Source of the DNA: Solanum dulcamara
Lineage: Eukaryota > Streptophyta > Magnoliopsida > Solanales > Solanaceae
Length of the DNA stretch: 64,000 bases
Reading direction: 5' to 3'
Assembly: GCF_947179165.1 (NCBI RefSeq)
Contig: NC_077245.1
Coordinates: 2,123,001 to 2,187,000 of the forward strand
Numbering within the stretch: the stretch's first letter is position 1; the number at the start of each line of letters is the position of its first letter. This document shows, piece after piece, positions 24,631 to 37,300 of the stretch. The notes under the pieces are model-generated. The model was not told the origin of the DNA, ran no database searches, and worked only from the letters and a program-made list of their open reading frames with translations. The translations under genes and the position numbers were made by a program.

Positions 24631-27600
24631 TGTCACGACCCATCCCCGTAGGCTGTGACTAGTGCCCGAGCTGGACACTCGTGTACATAGCTGTTAGACA
24701 TCATCAAACTGAAACTAAACACAATATGGAGGCTTCGTGAAAATATAACGTCATCTCAAAATGTTACATACATGTATCATGGTAACCTATCTCCTGAGGA
24801 GTCATAATCAATCAAAATATCATAATACACGAGCCGACAAGACTGTTACTACATACAGAAAATCCTTAAACATATACACAAGCCGACAAGGCTGTCACTA
24901 CGTACAGAAACATCCCAAAATAAGTCATGCTCACACAACCGAACAACATCCATACATAACCCACACGTATGTCTACAGACCTCTAAGAGTATCAACAGTA
25001 ACATATAACGGGACAGGACCCCGCCGTATCCCTAGATAAATATATATTCATCAAAAGGATCTGTACCAAAAGTCTAGGCTCCGGGATAATGGAGCACTCC
25101 AAGATAGCTGAATAGGGGTCCTAAGCTGTTACACCCCAGAATTTTTTTTGTTTTACTATGGCTATAGATGGCTTAACCGTGAACTGAGGTGGAGCCCACT
25201 TAATAAATTTTTATAAAAAGTACATATGATAAATATATGGATAATGTATGTGAAGTTAAACACAACTCAAGGAGGACCCTTGAGCCAAATCCAAGTGTGA
25301 GCCCTCCAAAAAGATGTTTTTAAGTTATGTTTTTGGGCAATCTGACTTGGGGAGACCATAACGCCATCATGAATCAGGAATTTGGGAAACCTTATAAAAT
25401 AAAAGTTGTAGATAATTGGATTATATTTTCAACCATAGGTTGTGGTAATTTATTCGATGTCGATATCAAGAGATATGACTGTTTTACTGAACAAAGGTGT
25501 TGGCTGTGAATTTTAATTCCGAATTTTAAAAATGGTTCGACCGATTTTCAAATTTCTACTGATATAGAAATATTAATCGAGATTAGGAATTAATTAACCA
25601 TGGTTGAATTATTAAGTGGGAATTTGAGATTAATTGAGATGAATTAAGTTAATAGTGGATGAAAAGTGGTCCCCACTGTCACATGGCCAATTCCTATTGG
25701 CCCACATTTTTGTAAGGGACAATTAGGCCTCTTGGGCAGCCACTTGGTCCCCCTTATTGACAAAAATCTGCATCCACTACTTTTCCAACTCTAGAGAGTT
25801 CTCCAAGAAGGAAGAACTCTCATTTTCAACAAATGAAGATAGAGAGAAGTAACGAGAAAGAAATTGAAGGAGAGATTAAAGGGTCAAGGTTGGTGATTAT
25901 TCAAGTTTATGGCAGCAAAGATGGGTCCATTAAAGAAGCAAAAATGTTTTTGACCAAGCCCTAAAATTTTCAAGCAAATTGTGTCATAAAAGCCTAAGGT
26001 AAGATTTCATCTCCTTTTTCGTTTTTCCCTCATCTTGAAGGTAATTAAAGCTTGTGTGAGTTGATAAATGTATGAAATTATGGGTGTTGATGTTGAGGCA
26101 TGGTAGGAGACGTTTGGGGCTATTTTGGTGTGGAAAATAATGAATAAATTTTGCTTAGTATTTGATTGTTATTGTTATGGATTTTGGGATGAGAATGAAG
26201 GGATTAAATGGTTAAAATTGAGGTTGAAATTCATTTGTGGGCTATGGTAGGACTTGTGGTGATATTAACATGGCTTTCTTGAATTTAAATGAGTGATGTT
26301 TATGTTGAGGGGCTGTTGTTATAGGTCACGAAAATTTGATGAAAAGTAGTATGAAATAAGGTGTAAAAATTATAGGTGGTTTGCTTGGCTTGTGGTATGT
26401 GTTCATGAGGTTTTTGAGCATTTTTATGTTGTTAGTTAAGGGCTATTTTGATAGGTTGTTATTGTTCTTGTTGAGATTGGAATATTAATGATAATTAAGG
26501 TTATATGTTGCATTATATGTTGGTTGGGCTGTTTTAGGATTGTTTCAATAAAATGTTAACACTATGGATCATTAAGGATAATTGGAAGATGTAGTAGTTG
26601 TATGTGGATTGGAATTGTTGTTGAGAGTTATGAATGTGGGCTGACTTAACTTACCAATAAGGTTATAATGAAGATATTAACTTGTATTAAATGGACTTGG
26701 AAGCAAGAAAATCCCATGATTAGTGTTGGTATTAAAATGGACAGATTTGAAGTATTTTTGAATATCGTCTTGGCTTGTCTTGACATGGCATTTGAAGGTG
26801 TGATTATTGATGTTGCTTGGAGATTTTATGACTGATTTGAAAGTGGAAAAAAAGTGAGCAATATAAGGGAGTTGCTGTCCAGAATTTTGTGTTTTGCAAA
26901 CCCGTTTTTGGATGGGACTGCTGTTAGTAAATTTAGCATAACTCCTTGTGTAAAGCTCCGTTTTGGTTGATTAAAGATGTTTTGGAAAGCTATTTGATAG
27001 AGCTAAAACTTTCATTTAGACTCTAAAACCCAGTTTTACTTTTATATACTCGAAAAAGGGTGATGAAGTTAAGGGGAGGTGTTGTCCAATTTTTTTTGTT
27101 TTTGTTCGAAATAATCTACTAACGATAAAAACGTTTTATGCCTTTCCATATCTTAACCATAACGCTTAACGTATTAATATAGGTATGAGGCAGCATATAC
27201 ATGTTGTGTATGGATAAACACTAAAGGTATGTAAAGCTAACCTTCTTTCTTTTGGCATGATTTATATGAAACAAACGAACGAAGGTATAAATTCCAAAGA
27301 AGCTCCTATTCTTAGAGACACTAGGATGGCTAATGTTCGTAAATTCCTAGAAATTATATCATTATATTTTGATACATGAGTTTGATTCCAGCCATCCTAT
27401 TTTGGTATAATTCATCCTTTGATATAATTCATGCTCTAGTATAATTCATAATGGCAATCGAAAGTTACTTGAAATAACTATTATCTTGATTTTTAAATGA
27501 TAGTTATTTCAATTATTCAATTGATCCCCATATTATGTTTCGAAATATGGAAAATGATTTCTGAAAGACTGTTTTGACCTAGACCATTGTGACATTGGAA

Positions 27601-30600
27601 AGGAGTACACTATGATTATAGCTCAGTTTCTTTTATATGATTTGTCATCAGGATTAAGCTATTGAGTCTCTATAAATATTTTTATATTTTAAATTGCATT
27701 TAGTTTCTCACTACTCTACTCATGCATACTGTAACCATTCTTTCACTGAGCCTGGGCCAGGATATGTTATCAAGCGTACTTCTCTGCATTTTTCGCCGTG
27801 CCCCGACGTGAGGGGGCAGGTATGACATGTACATGGGTTGTGGTGTATGTTATGCCACGGAGTTATGCTGTGTCATGTACATATATAATATGATATGATT
27901 TAATTTGATATGATTTGATATGGCCATCTGATATGATATGATCTGTTACGGAGATATTTCCTACTCTGGTGTTATGATGTGCTGTGGCGCCAATAACAGG
28001 AGGGCGACCACGTTTTGTTCACCGAGTCCCATGAAATGGGGCCGGATATGGCATATGTATTTGCATATATGATTTGAGATTATGATAAGTATTTTGAAAT
28101 TCTGAACATTTATTTCGTTTTCTGCACATACTATTCAGATTATGATTTTAATTTATTATAATTCATGCTTTACATATTCGGTACATTTTTCGTACTGACC
28201 CCCTTTCTTCGGGGGCTCCGTTACATGCCCGCAGGTATCGAAGTTCGATTTGCTGATCCACCTGTTTAGGATATTTGCTGCGTCGTTGACAATGCTCCCT
28301 TGTTCGGAGTTTGTATTTTGGTACTGACTTTATCTCTGTATATTTGGATATTTTGGTCAGGGGTACGACGGGGCCCTGTCCTGTCATATGACTATGCTAT
28401 CATCTGTAGAGGTCTGTAGACAGAGTTATGTTGTGGGTTTTGTATATATGTTTTGGGTTGTGTGTGTTTCGTGACGGCCTATCAGCCCTCGTGCCTACAT
28501 CTATTTTTGTGATCTATTTAGCAATCTTTTTCTAATCACTACTTATGTTTATTCGATTAAAAATGTTAATTTGGGATAAGGGTACGTTTGGGTGCCCAAC
28601 TTGGGGCACCAATCACGGCCTACGGGATTGGGTCGTGACATAAGCTGAAGGATCACCAAAACGAGTATCTAAACTTGTGGGCATGAAACGCAGTCCCTCC
28701 CTCCCCCTCCCCAAAGAAAGAGGGTTAGTACGAGATATGTACTGAGTATGTAAAACATGAAATACAATAAAAATAATCATACTTAAGTAGAGATTTCAGG
28801 AGACAAGTATGATAATCAAAAAGTTATTGTAGCTACGTCTTATGAAATGAAAGCATGCATATCATTATTATATACCGTACCTGGCCCATTATGGGACTTA
28901 ATGCCATAATCATATCATCATATCGCCATATACATATTTCGTATCCGGTCCTCTAGTAAGGGACTCGATGAATAAAGTCGTAACACTGTGTACAATAACA
29001 TACCCGGCCCAGGACTCGGTGAAAGACATATTGAGGCATGCACGAGTAGAATATCATAAGCAACCATACACAATCAGATCATCATTTGAGACTCAATGGA
29101 ATCAGTAGAATAACTAACACTCAAATATCAATGTAATAGTCATGTTAAGCACTCTTTGCATATCAATATGAACTATATCAAATAGAGCCTCAGAAATCAT
29201 ATGTCATGTATCAAGATAATGCAAAACAACTATTGAAAGTTAAGGACATTAATCATTATAGAGTCTGTAAGAATAGAAACTCTATACTAGATACTATCCA
29301 ACGTATAGAGGACTCGAAGGGCAATAGCTTAATCACCTTAGGAGTTCTAACATCAAAAGGTGAATAAGGACCGTGAATCACACTACGAACTTATGAATAG
29401 AATTACCCCAAGCTCATATCAATCATCACTTAAATCTAAGACATGCCAAAAGAAAGAAAGGACAGCTTTACATATCTTTGACGCTTAATCCATTATTCGA
29501 TGAGTATACGTTGTCCAAAATATCTCAATCTATATTAAGACATCAAGACTATAGTTAAGCTACGAAAAGACATAAAGCGTACTTTAACATTAGTAGCTTA
29601 TTTCTAGATAGTTGGGCAACACCTCCCCTATGTCACTCATTCTCCTCACATCCGACCAGCCATACAATAACCAATAGCATCAACAACCACACATTCAAAT
29701 GCCATATTAAGACTAGCCAAGACAAGATTTTCGAACATTCCGAACAGCCCACAACCATCATGCTTTATTGAAATAATTTATAACAACCCAACAATTACAA
29801 CCATATAATGTATATTTATAACTATACTTAATCCTTCAAATCAACACAACAACAACACATTATAATCAGCCTTTAAAACAATTACAATTCCAACTTGAAA
29901 TATCATATTCTTCCATTCTCATTATATAATTAGCCACAACAATAACGTCAACATTAATTATAATTAACTCCATCATTTCTGGATTAAGGCATCCCATTAA
30001 TTACCATCAACACAATGCAAGTTTTAAATCTTAATTCCTCAAATCAATAAAAACAACAACACACTCAAAACACCCCCTCCCTACACGGCTCAAACCATAC
30101 CTCAGCATCAACCTGCATAGTTTCTTATATCCAATTCACATCTATCAAATTATAACAAGTCTAAACCACTTCTAAAATATGTAGAAAAGGATTAAATTTT
30201 ACCTTAACAAATTGGCTCCTTAAGTTGGCTGAAACTTGTGAATTGAAGTGATAATTATTCTTGCTGCCTCATAACTACTTCACGTTGTTAATCACTTCCA
30301 ATTGATTGAAAAATACCTTAGAGAATTAATGTAAGGATCAAAATTTGGGGGCTTTAATTTGCTCAGCCATGGCTTTGACCCTCTCTCTTTACCTCTATGT
30401 TATGTTGAAGAAGAATGAAGTGAATGACTAACTAATTAGTCATCAACTAAGCTTTTATACATTCAGCCTTGAAGTTACACGTGTCCCACTCATAGCATGG
30501 GCTAATCAGATGTGGCCATGCTATAGTGGAGTTCACTTAGCCCACTCATGCTTTAATTAGTATTAGTTTAATCACTAATCCCACTTAATAATCTAATCAT

Positions 30601-30780
30601 GGTTAATTAATCCATAATTTCCACTAATATTCTATATCAATTAAAATTTATAAGCAATTCGTACACTTAATTAAAATCAGGGATTAAAAGTCTCTATCTC
30701 ATATTTCAAAATGATCTTGTCTTTAAACTTATCTCAATTAGTGTAAAATATTTCAACGTTAAAAAATATGGGATATAACA
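24631..30780 (-). mobile_element. Solo LTR of a Tekay/Del-like gypsy element (outer), interrupted by a second one
   Basis: The block begins TGTCACGACCCATCCCCGTA and ends GGGATATAACA, flanked by the 5-base direct repeat AGTAT (24626-24630 and 30781-30785). On the minus strand it therefore starts TGTTATATCCC and ends GGGTCGTGACA, a TG...CA LTR. Without the inserted copy it is about 2.6 kb. It has no protease, reverse transcriptase or integrase sequence, so it is a solo LTR. Blocks such as GGCCCAGGACTCGGTGAAAG and ATGTACTGAGTATGTAAAAC are the reverse complements of counterparts in the inner LTR, proving that the two are relatives in opposite orientation. The Tekay/Del family name rests on recognised LTR motifs. 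Confidence 0.8.
25127..28640 (+). mobile_element. Solo LTR of the same gypsy family, nested in opposite orientation
   Basis: The 3514-base block starts TGTTACACCCCAGAA and ends GGGATTGGGTCGTGACA, with the perfect 5-base target duplication TAAGC (25122-25126 and 28641-28645). It is inserted into the LTR at 24631-30780. Internal motifs include TTTCACTGAGCCTGGGCCAG, CACCGAGTCCCATGAAATGG and, near 28180, CGTACTGACCCCCTTTCTTC with CGTTACATGCCCGCAGGTAT, which recur in Solanaceae Tekay/Del LTRs near the transcript 3' end. No coding region is attached. Confidence 0.82.
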
Positions 30781-30782
30781 AG

Positions 30783-30884
30783 TATAAAGCTGAACAAGTA
30801 GATACATGCATCCTACGTGACATTTCATGTCCTACATATATTATGTCACGAAAAATGTGTGTATCTACTTGTTCAACTTTATAC
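30783..30884. repeat. Foldback (hairpin) MITE-like repeat
   Basis: TATAAAGCTGAACAAGTAGA at the left is answered by the reverse complement TCTACTTGTTCAACTTTATA at the right. Arms of about 43 bases pair with few mismatches around a loop containing TTTCATGTCC. It directly abuts the outer gypsy LTR. Downstream, 30887-31500 is AT-rich with nothing else recognised. Confidence 0.65.
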
Positions 30885-31510
30885 AAAATTTAAATATTTA
30901 TTTATGAGCACCTAATATTGAAGAATATAGATACTAATTGTTGTAAAGTTAAACAAAAGTCAAAACTAAATAGAGTGGACGAAAAATAATAATTAATTGA
31001 AATACATCATCTTTAATACATATCTTGCCATATCAAAACTAGAAAGAAATGCCGTGTTTCTAAGCCTTAGTGCGTGGCCATTAAGTATAAAACTACTCCT
31101 AATCTATTGATTTCTTAAGATGGTCTGTTTTAAGCAGTTTTAGATAATGAAATAATTGATCCCAACTGAACAATTAATAATCTTTAAACCATGGAACAAT
31201 CTATAGAATAAATCGCATAAACTATACTTTGCAAAGATTTAATAAAGACAAATCAACATTTAATTCTAATGTTGCCTTAGAATTTAGAAATCTTCAAAGT
31301 CGACATTTCATACGCGTTGATCTTTCTCTATGTAACTCACAACCTCATCAGTGACGCTAGTCTCTCTCAAGGAGAATCCAACTAAATTACGTTGCACTGA
31401 TAATTATTTTTAATTAAAAATATTTTCTCATACATTATGATTTATATGCGAATTTAAATTAATCGAAATTTTGTATGCGACAAAAACAAGAGTTGAGTTG
31501 TTGTTTTGCC

Positions 31511-31532
31511 CACGTGTTTACTCTGTCACGTG
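31511..31532 (+). promoter_or_regulatory. Paired G-boxes upstream of the thioredoxin gene
   Basis: Two CACGTG palindromes at 31511-31516 and 31527-31532 are separated by 10 bases (CACGTG-TTTACTCTGT-CACGTG). They lie about 110 bases before the TATA box. G-boxes bind bZIP and bHLH factors, and CACGTGGC is the abscisic-acid response core, so stress or light control is a reasonable inference. Confidence 0.6.
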
Positions 31533-31639
31533 GCCAAACCGACCGAATAAAATGTTCACACAATGTGAAGCGTTTCCCTAATTCGTAATAAATTTTGAAA
31601 TCCATTACATTTTGGTAATTTACCATCTCCCCTTTCCTG

Positions 31640-31646
31640 TATAAAA
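31640..31646 (+). promoter_or_regulatory. Predicted TATA box of the thioredoxin gene
   Basis: TATAAAA lies 98 bases before the start codon at 31738, downstream of the paired G-boxes. The spacing suits a leader of about 60-70 bases. Confidence 0.55.
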
Positions 31647-31737
31647 TCTCTGCTAAAGGAAGCGTTAGTTTTACGAGGAGCTAAGGACTTGTTTGGTGTT
31701 ATCTATTTTGAATTTCTGATTTGTAGAATCTGTGAGA

Positions 31738-33461
31738 ATGGCTGCTACTTCATCTGAGGAAGGACAACTGATCAGCTGCCACAAGGTTGAGGAGTGGAAA
31801 GAGCACCTCCAGAAGGGCGTGGAGACCCAAAAACTGGTATGGCTTTGATTTATTTATTATTATTTTTGCTTTTTTTCCTTTGACAATGGCGATTTTGCTT
31901 TGTTATTTGTAATTTTGTGTTTTGGGTTTTGTTCAAAATTTGATTTTGGGAAATGGGTTCTTGTTGTTTCGATTTATTGTATGAGATTTCGTTGATTTCT
32001 TCATTTGCGGCTTGTTGGCGGCTCACATTTTTCTGATCTGTTTCTTGTGCTTAAAGTTTCTTGTTTGATTTTCAGTTAATTGTAATATGTTGACTTATGA
32101 TTTTCTATCAATACAATCCTATTCCCACTCATTTGATTGGTATAGTTTCGATATTGGAACAAATTCCCTGTTAAAGTTACTAGCTTGCTGATTAGGCTAG
32201 GGAAAGAAAATTCAACTGGGTCTCTATCTGGGCCCTTTGTGGACAAATATATGCAATTTCTACCAACTATATCTATGGGTTCAAAAGGTTGTTTGAGCAG
32301 GATGTAAATAAACTGATAAATGGAATCTATTTTGAAGACATGGCCCAATATAAAGTTAATATGATGCTTAGCTTGTTACTTTTGTGATTGTTAATTGTTT
32401 AGTTTATTAAAGATTAACTAATTTAGGATTTTAAAGTGGATTGGGTCGGACTTTTTTTGTTGTGACGTCAAATTCAAACTTAGTATAGTTCTTTTTAGTA
32501 AAACCTTAACTTATATACGTTAAGGCGAAGTATTCACCCTGAGGGTGTGGCAGGGGGCGGGGAGACAGGTAGCTTCTTTTGCATCTTCATGTGTTTATAT
32601 CTTCAAATTTTGAACCCCTCAGTGCCTCCTTAGTGAAAATCTCAACTCGTCTTTGGAATGTGGTTTAGTGGTCTGGGAAGTTGGCAGTTTAGTGATGAAT
32701 GAAGGGGAGAACCATAATGGATGCATAAATATTAGGTGCTGTCTAAGTGGGCAGAGGTAGAGTTACCTGGTACCTGGTTGGAATAGTGAAGCTGCACTTT
32801 GACTCGGATACCACCATCATCAAAGAAAAAAATTGAGCTGGAGTCGCTATTCATCTAGCGTAGTTGCTAGAGCAAATATTAATTGTATGGATGATGATGG
32901 TATGCTTAAATATGCTTCAGATTTCTAGTTGTTGGGCATAAATCTTTCTTGTAAACCAGCTTCGAACTTAGCATTAGACCAAGTACAGCTTACTACCTTT
33001 AAATATGCCTCAGAATTTTAGAAATTGTTCTCTGTAAATCTTTCTTTGAGCCGGTCTAACTTATGTAAAATACAACTCTTTCATTCAGGTGGTGGTGGAT
33101 TTTACTGCTTCCTGGTGCGGCCCTTGCCGTTTTATTGCCCCAATTCTTGCTGACATTGCTAAGAAGATGCCCCATGTTATATTCCTCAAGGTTGATGTTG
33201 ATGAACTGAAGGTACGTCTCCAATCAAAATTTGCATCAATGTAATAATCGTTCTTTGACTAAAGTAACCAGTGATTGTGATAGTAAATCGTGGTAACTTT
33301 TCTTGCAGACTGTTGCAGAGGAATGGAATGTGGAGGCAATGCCAACTTTTGTCTTCATTAAAGAGGGGAAAGAAGTGTCTAGGGTTGTTGGTGCCAATAA
33401 AGATGGATTGCTTCATGCCATACAGGAGCATGGTGCTGCTCCTGCTACTGTGATAGCTTGA
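31738..33461 (+). CDS. Thioredoxin h (3 exons, 124 aa)
   Basis: Exons 31738-31836, 33089-33211 and 33309-33461 join in frame (33+41+50 codons plus stop), all with GT-AG borders. This three-exon layout is usual for plant thioredoxin h genes. The protein has the thioredoxin fold signatures: [13 protein letters not shown] with redox cysteines C43 and C46, [19 protein letters not shown] with cis-proline P86, and [11 protein letters not shown] near the end. It has no transit peptide, so it is cytosolic. It should reduce target disulphides using NADPH-thioredoxin reductase. An extra cysteine lies at position 14 (ISCHKV), close to the N-terminus. Intron 1 (1.25 kb) holds a SINE fragment. The gene converges on the beta-galactosidase gene, with about 850 bases between stop codons. 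Confidence 0.95.
32700..32835 (+). repeat. SINE 3' fragment in thioredoxin intron 1
   Basis: GTGGGCAGAGGTAGAGTTAC, then CTGGTACCTGGTTGGAATAG and GCTGCACTTTGACTCGGATA before CACCATCATCAAAGAAAAAAA. This is a degenerate version of the common Solanaceae SINE ending ('GGTACCTG..GGAATAGTCGAG..GCTGGCCCGGACACCAC..' plus A-tail). Confidence 0.5.
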
Positions 33462-34313
33462 TCCTTAATCAAGGAGATGATACTATAGTATTTAGTGTTG
33501 TCTTTTGTAATAACTCTGGATAGTTGTATGTTTTATTATCCACCATGTTTTTATTGCTATCTTGAAAGATTGTGCTTGGAATCTGATATTTGCGTATATG
33601 GTGTTTACTGGTGCAAGGCTATATGTCCATTTCTATCAAAAGGCTATTTTCCCCTTTCTACTTTTGTGAAGCTTTCATTTTTGCTTGGATACTTGTTTAC
33701 AATTTTCCATATATCTTTTGGTTGTGTACATTCTCAGTACCTAAGAACTTTGAGAAGGTGTTTGGACAATATAATTTGGTTGAAATTGCCAAAAAAATAA
33801 GTATTCAAATTACACTTTTAGAATTTGAAGTTGTGTTTGACAATGAATTGTGTTGTGAAACGTGTATCTGCCGAAGATTTGTGATTCTTTTTTCTTTTGG
33901 TGTCTTTTGTTTGTGATACAAGCAACATTTATTGGCTTGATAGCCTTGTCAAATTTACAAGATTAATCATCTGGACCAATATTTACCCTTCTATTCCCTC
34001 TTGCCCATTCATAAAAAGGATTTGAAACATGATTTGAGATATTGTGTTTAGGGGCTTGCTCTTGTTTTCTTTATGAAGGTCATTGGTTACCCAATATCAG
34101 AAAGAATGTGAGACACCAAACTGTATACTGGGAACAGAAGTCATCAAACATATACATCCGCCAAGCATAGTGGAAATTCATAATGGTTTATTCTAATAAT
34201 AAAAAGAAACAAGAAATTCTACTAGATCTTGGATTTTCCAAGAAATGTAATGCAACTCTAGTTAATGGAAGCCTTCTGCATGAATTTAAGCCTACAGAAC
34301 AAACTAACTGAAC
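33462..34313. other. Convergent 3' intergenic region
   Basis: This holds the 3' untranslated regions of the thioredoxin (+) and beta-galactosidase (-) genes. A MITE-like stretch lies around 33750-33850 (TTTGGACAATATAATTTGG), but its ends are unclear. The open frames here show no domains. Confidence 0.45.
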
Positions 34314-37300
34314 TCATGAAGTTGTCCTTTTAACTAACAGTATCCTTGATACATCACCACCTATTTCCTCGAACAAGATGAGCAAATTTTGTGCTGGTTT
34401 CAACCAAGATCTTGGGACATGGTACCTACAGAAGCAGAATAGACAGAGGACATGTTAGCAAATGCTTTTGTGTTATTAATGATATGTTAGTAAATATTCA
34501 AGAGCTACCATTTCTGAGTTGGTTGACCACAACCAAGTTGACATTTTGTTTGTCTGTATGTTCCAGCATAGTGGAAATCATCACATTTGCCATTAGCAGA
34601 TGCTGTCCAATATCGACCTATGCTTTGTCCATTGATCCATACTTGTCCTTTACCCATGCTTCTCATGTCTAGTGCCACAGGGTCATTTCCTTCTGGTGCA
34701 TCAAAATAAGCCTGAAACAAACATTCCAATATGAGTCATAAGCAGAGGTGGATCCAGTATTTAAACTTCATAGCTTCAAGTTTCGGAATTCTTTGAGAAT
34801 ATGGTCTATATACATATCTTTGATCTATCCTAGAAATGATCGCTGAGTTCAATTGATCCCACTCCCAATACTTTGAGTCAGCCTCTAGTCATAAATCTCA
34901 CCGAGTCTTTGTTAGAACTTAAAAAACTTTTTCTCATTTTCTTACCTTGTACCATTTTAGAGGTTGTTGTCCTTGGGTAGCTAGTGCACCACCAATCCAT
35001 TCAATGGAAGACGTTTCGTGTTGAGAGATCAAGTTCATTGTTTCTCCTTTCAATCCAGCCTGAAGGACCTCTTTTACTGTCAATGATCTTTTGAAGGCAA
35101 AAGGAAGAGTAAAAGATTTGGCAAAGATTCAGTACTCTGTATGTCCATTTCTGTGATGATAAATCTTTATGATCTTGGTTGAGACCTTGAAGAACAACTG
35201 GCCCGAGTATTCCTGTATTCCATTCCTCGTAATGCAATCCAATATTCTTCAAGGCGGCAAGAATGATTAAAATCAATTGAGAACGAAAAACTATTGATGC
35301 AGCAACATAGAGTAATAAAAGTTACCACTGTTTTTGCCTCGAGTGATAAGTACTGTAAGCAAAGATGAGAAACTAACCGGCAGGCCAACAGCAATGCTCA
35401 GTAGCTCAATTCTATTGGTTCTGGCCTGCAGATCAACTGGTCCTGTGAAAGTAAACTTTGTGTCCTTCCGAGTACCATAAGAAGATCCTGAAATTTGGGA
35501 ATTGATTAGTGTCATGAAAATCTTAAAACCACAGCAGGAAATATCAAAAATGTTTCCTACTAGTTGTTCTACCAATGTGCATATAAGCACTAATACCTGA
35601 AAGTTTCCCATTTACAAAAACATGAACTGCGTGTCCACTTGAGTAGACGGTGAGGGTTGGTTTCTGTCCTCCTCGTAGAAACGATTCTGAGGGACTAATA
35701 TCAACTCTGCAATATTACAAGTAAGAAAGTGAATTCATTGTCAATATTAGAAAAGTTTATATACTTATGTTTGGATGATTTTTCGACTTATTTAATAACC
35801 TTACCTTGTTATGTACCACAAGTAATCACTGTTATCTCTGGTGATATTTATCTGCTCCAAAAGTCCTACAGCTTCAAATGTTGAACTGTCCTCTAAAGAA
35901 GATACATCTTCACTATAAGCCCCCCAAGAGTGGAGCTGAGAGCCAGTTGGTGTCATTCGCACTTGTGAAGTTTGAGTCCCAACCTTAGCAAGAAAAAATG
36001 TCTTAAATTACTAAGCTGAAAGACAAAGCACATAGCTACTAGCAATTTTCTTCAAGCAAAAAGAGATTGAATGACGATGAATATTGTATGTTGATAGAAT
36101 GCTACCAAGGTCCAAATTAACAATGCAATTGGGCAAATGCTTGTTGCAATCTTGCTTACCTTTGCAGTATTGAAGGCAACATGGCTGCAGTCTGGAAGAA
36201 TACTGATGGACCAAGGAGGTAGATTAAAGTGCTTGTTGTTAAAAACTACTCTAGCAGCAGAGTTGTTGTCGTAATTTGAGAGAAATGCTGTGCAGTTTCT
36301 TTTGTCGGACGAAAACACATGCGCCTAAAATAAATGACATATTTTGATTCAGCAAGACAAAATAGTAAATCACATATCATACTTTTGATGTTAATAACCT
36401 TTGTAATTGCACTAACCTCCTGATAGCTTCCTAGTGAAACAACAGTGGGATCTGAAGATATTAAAGCGCTCTCACATAGTTTAATTATTCTGTGGAACTC
36501 CTTTAGATGGCTATATTTAGGTTCCCTGATCAAACCTGATTACATATGAGGTTAAGAAGTTAGCCGATAACTAAAAGTTCAATTGAGAGTTTGATCAGGT
36601 TACTTCAGCATATGTCATGAGATTGTGTTCATAGCAATTAATGATAGACAAGAACCTATACACAACTTAGAGATTCTGTGTTCTAAATTCATGTGCAAAA
36701 GGAGTTTCTTGACATTATGGACTAAGCTGATTAATCTTACCATATTCATCTATGGGAGCATCGTAATCATAACTTGTTGTTATAAAAGGTCCTCCAGCTG
36801 TACGCCCAAAGTTGGTTCCCCCGTGGAACTGTTAAAAGAAGAAATAATTAAGACAAGCAAGATAATTCATGCTATTCAAGCATGAACATGTTCAGTATGA
36901 ATGTTGGATTTTCTTTTTTTCCAAGGAAGTTCATTACCATGTAATAATTAACAAATGAGCCACCTTTTTGTATGAAACGAGCAACTGCAAATGCCAAATC
37001 TTGAACTGGCCTTACAGGTATCGTGCCACCAAACTCAGCGAACCTTCCCTCAACAAATAAGAATATGAGAATCAGTTTATGAAAATGAGCATATATTTAC
37101 ATTACTTAGAGAATTGGAAATCCTCAAGATGTTACCAGCCACTCCAAGCTTCAGTCCACATAGTTGGCTTGTAAGGTTTGTTGGGAGAAAATTCATCACA
37201 GTAAAAGCCATTGCATGTATTTATCTGATTAAGACACATGCTTGGAACCATCAGTCTCTAGTTTCAAGAACGTTATGCCTAAATCCGAGCTAATTATGTA

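Noticed and set aside
24761..25039. 92-codon open frame
   Set aside because: Lies inside the outer gypsy solo LTR; LTRs of this family are noncoding.
34505..34729. Stop directly after QKW as the end of the beta-galactosidase
   Set aside because: The TAG is part of an intron donor (TG|GTAGCT); the family's WYHVPRSWL block continues in an exon at 34425-34314 with a correct AG acceptor and matching phase.
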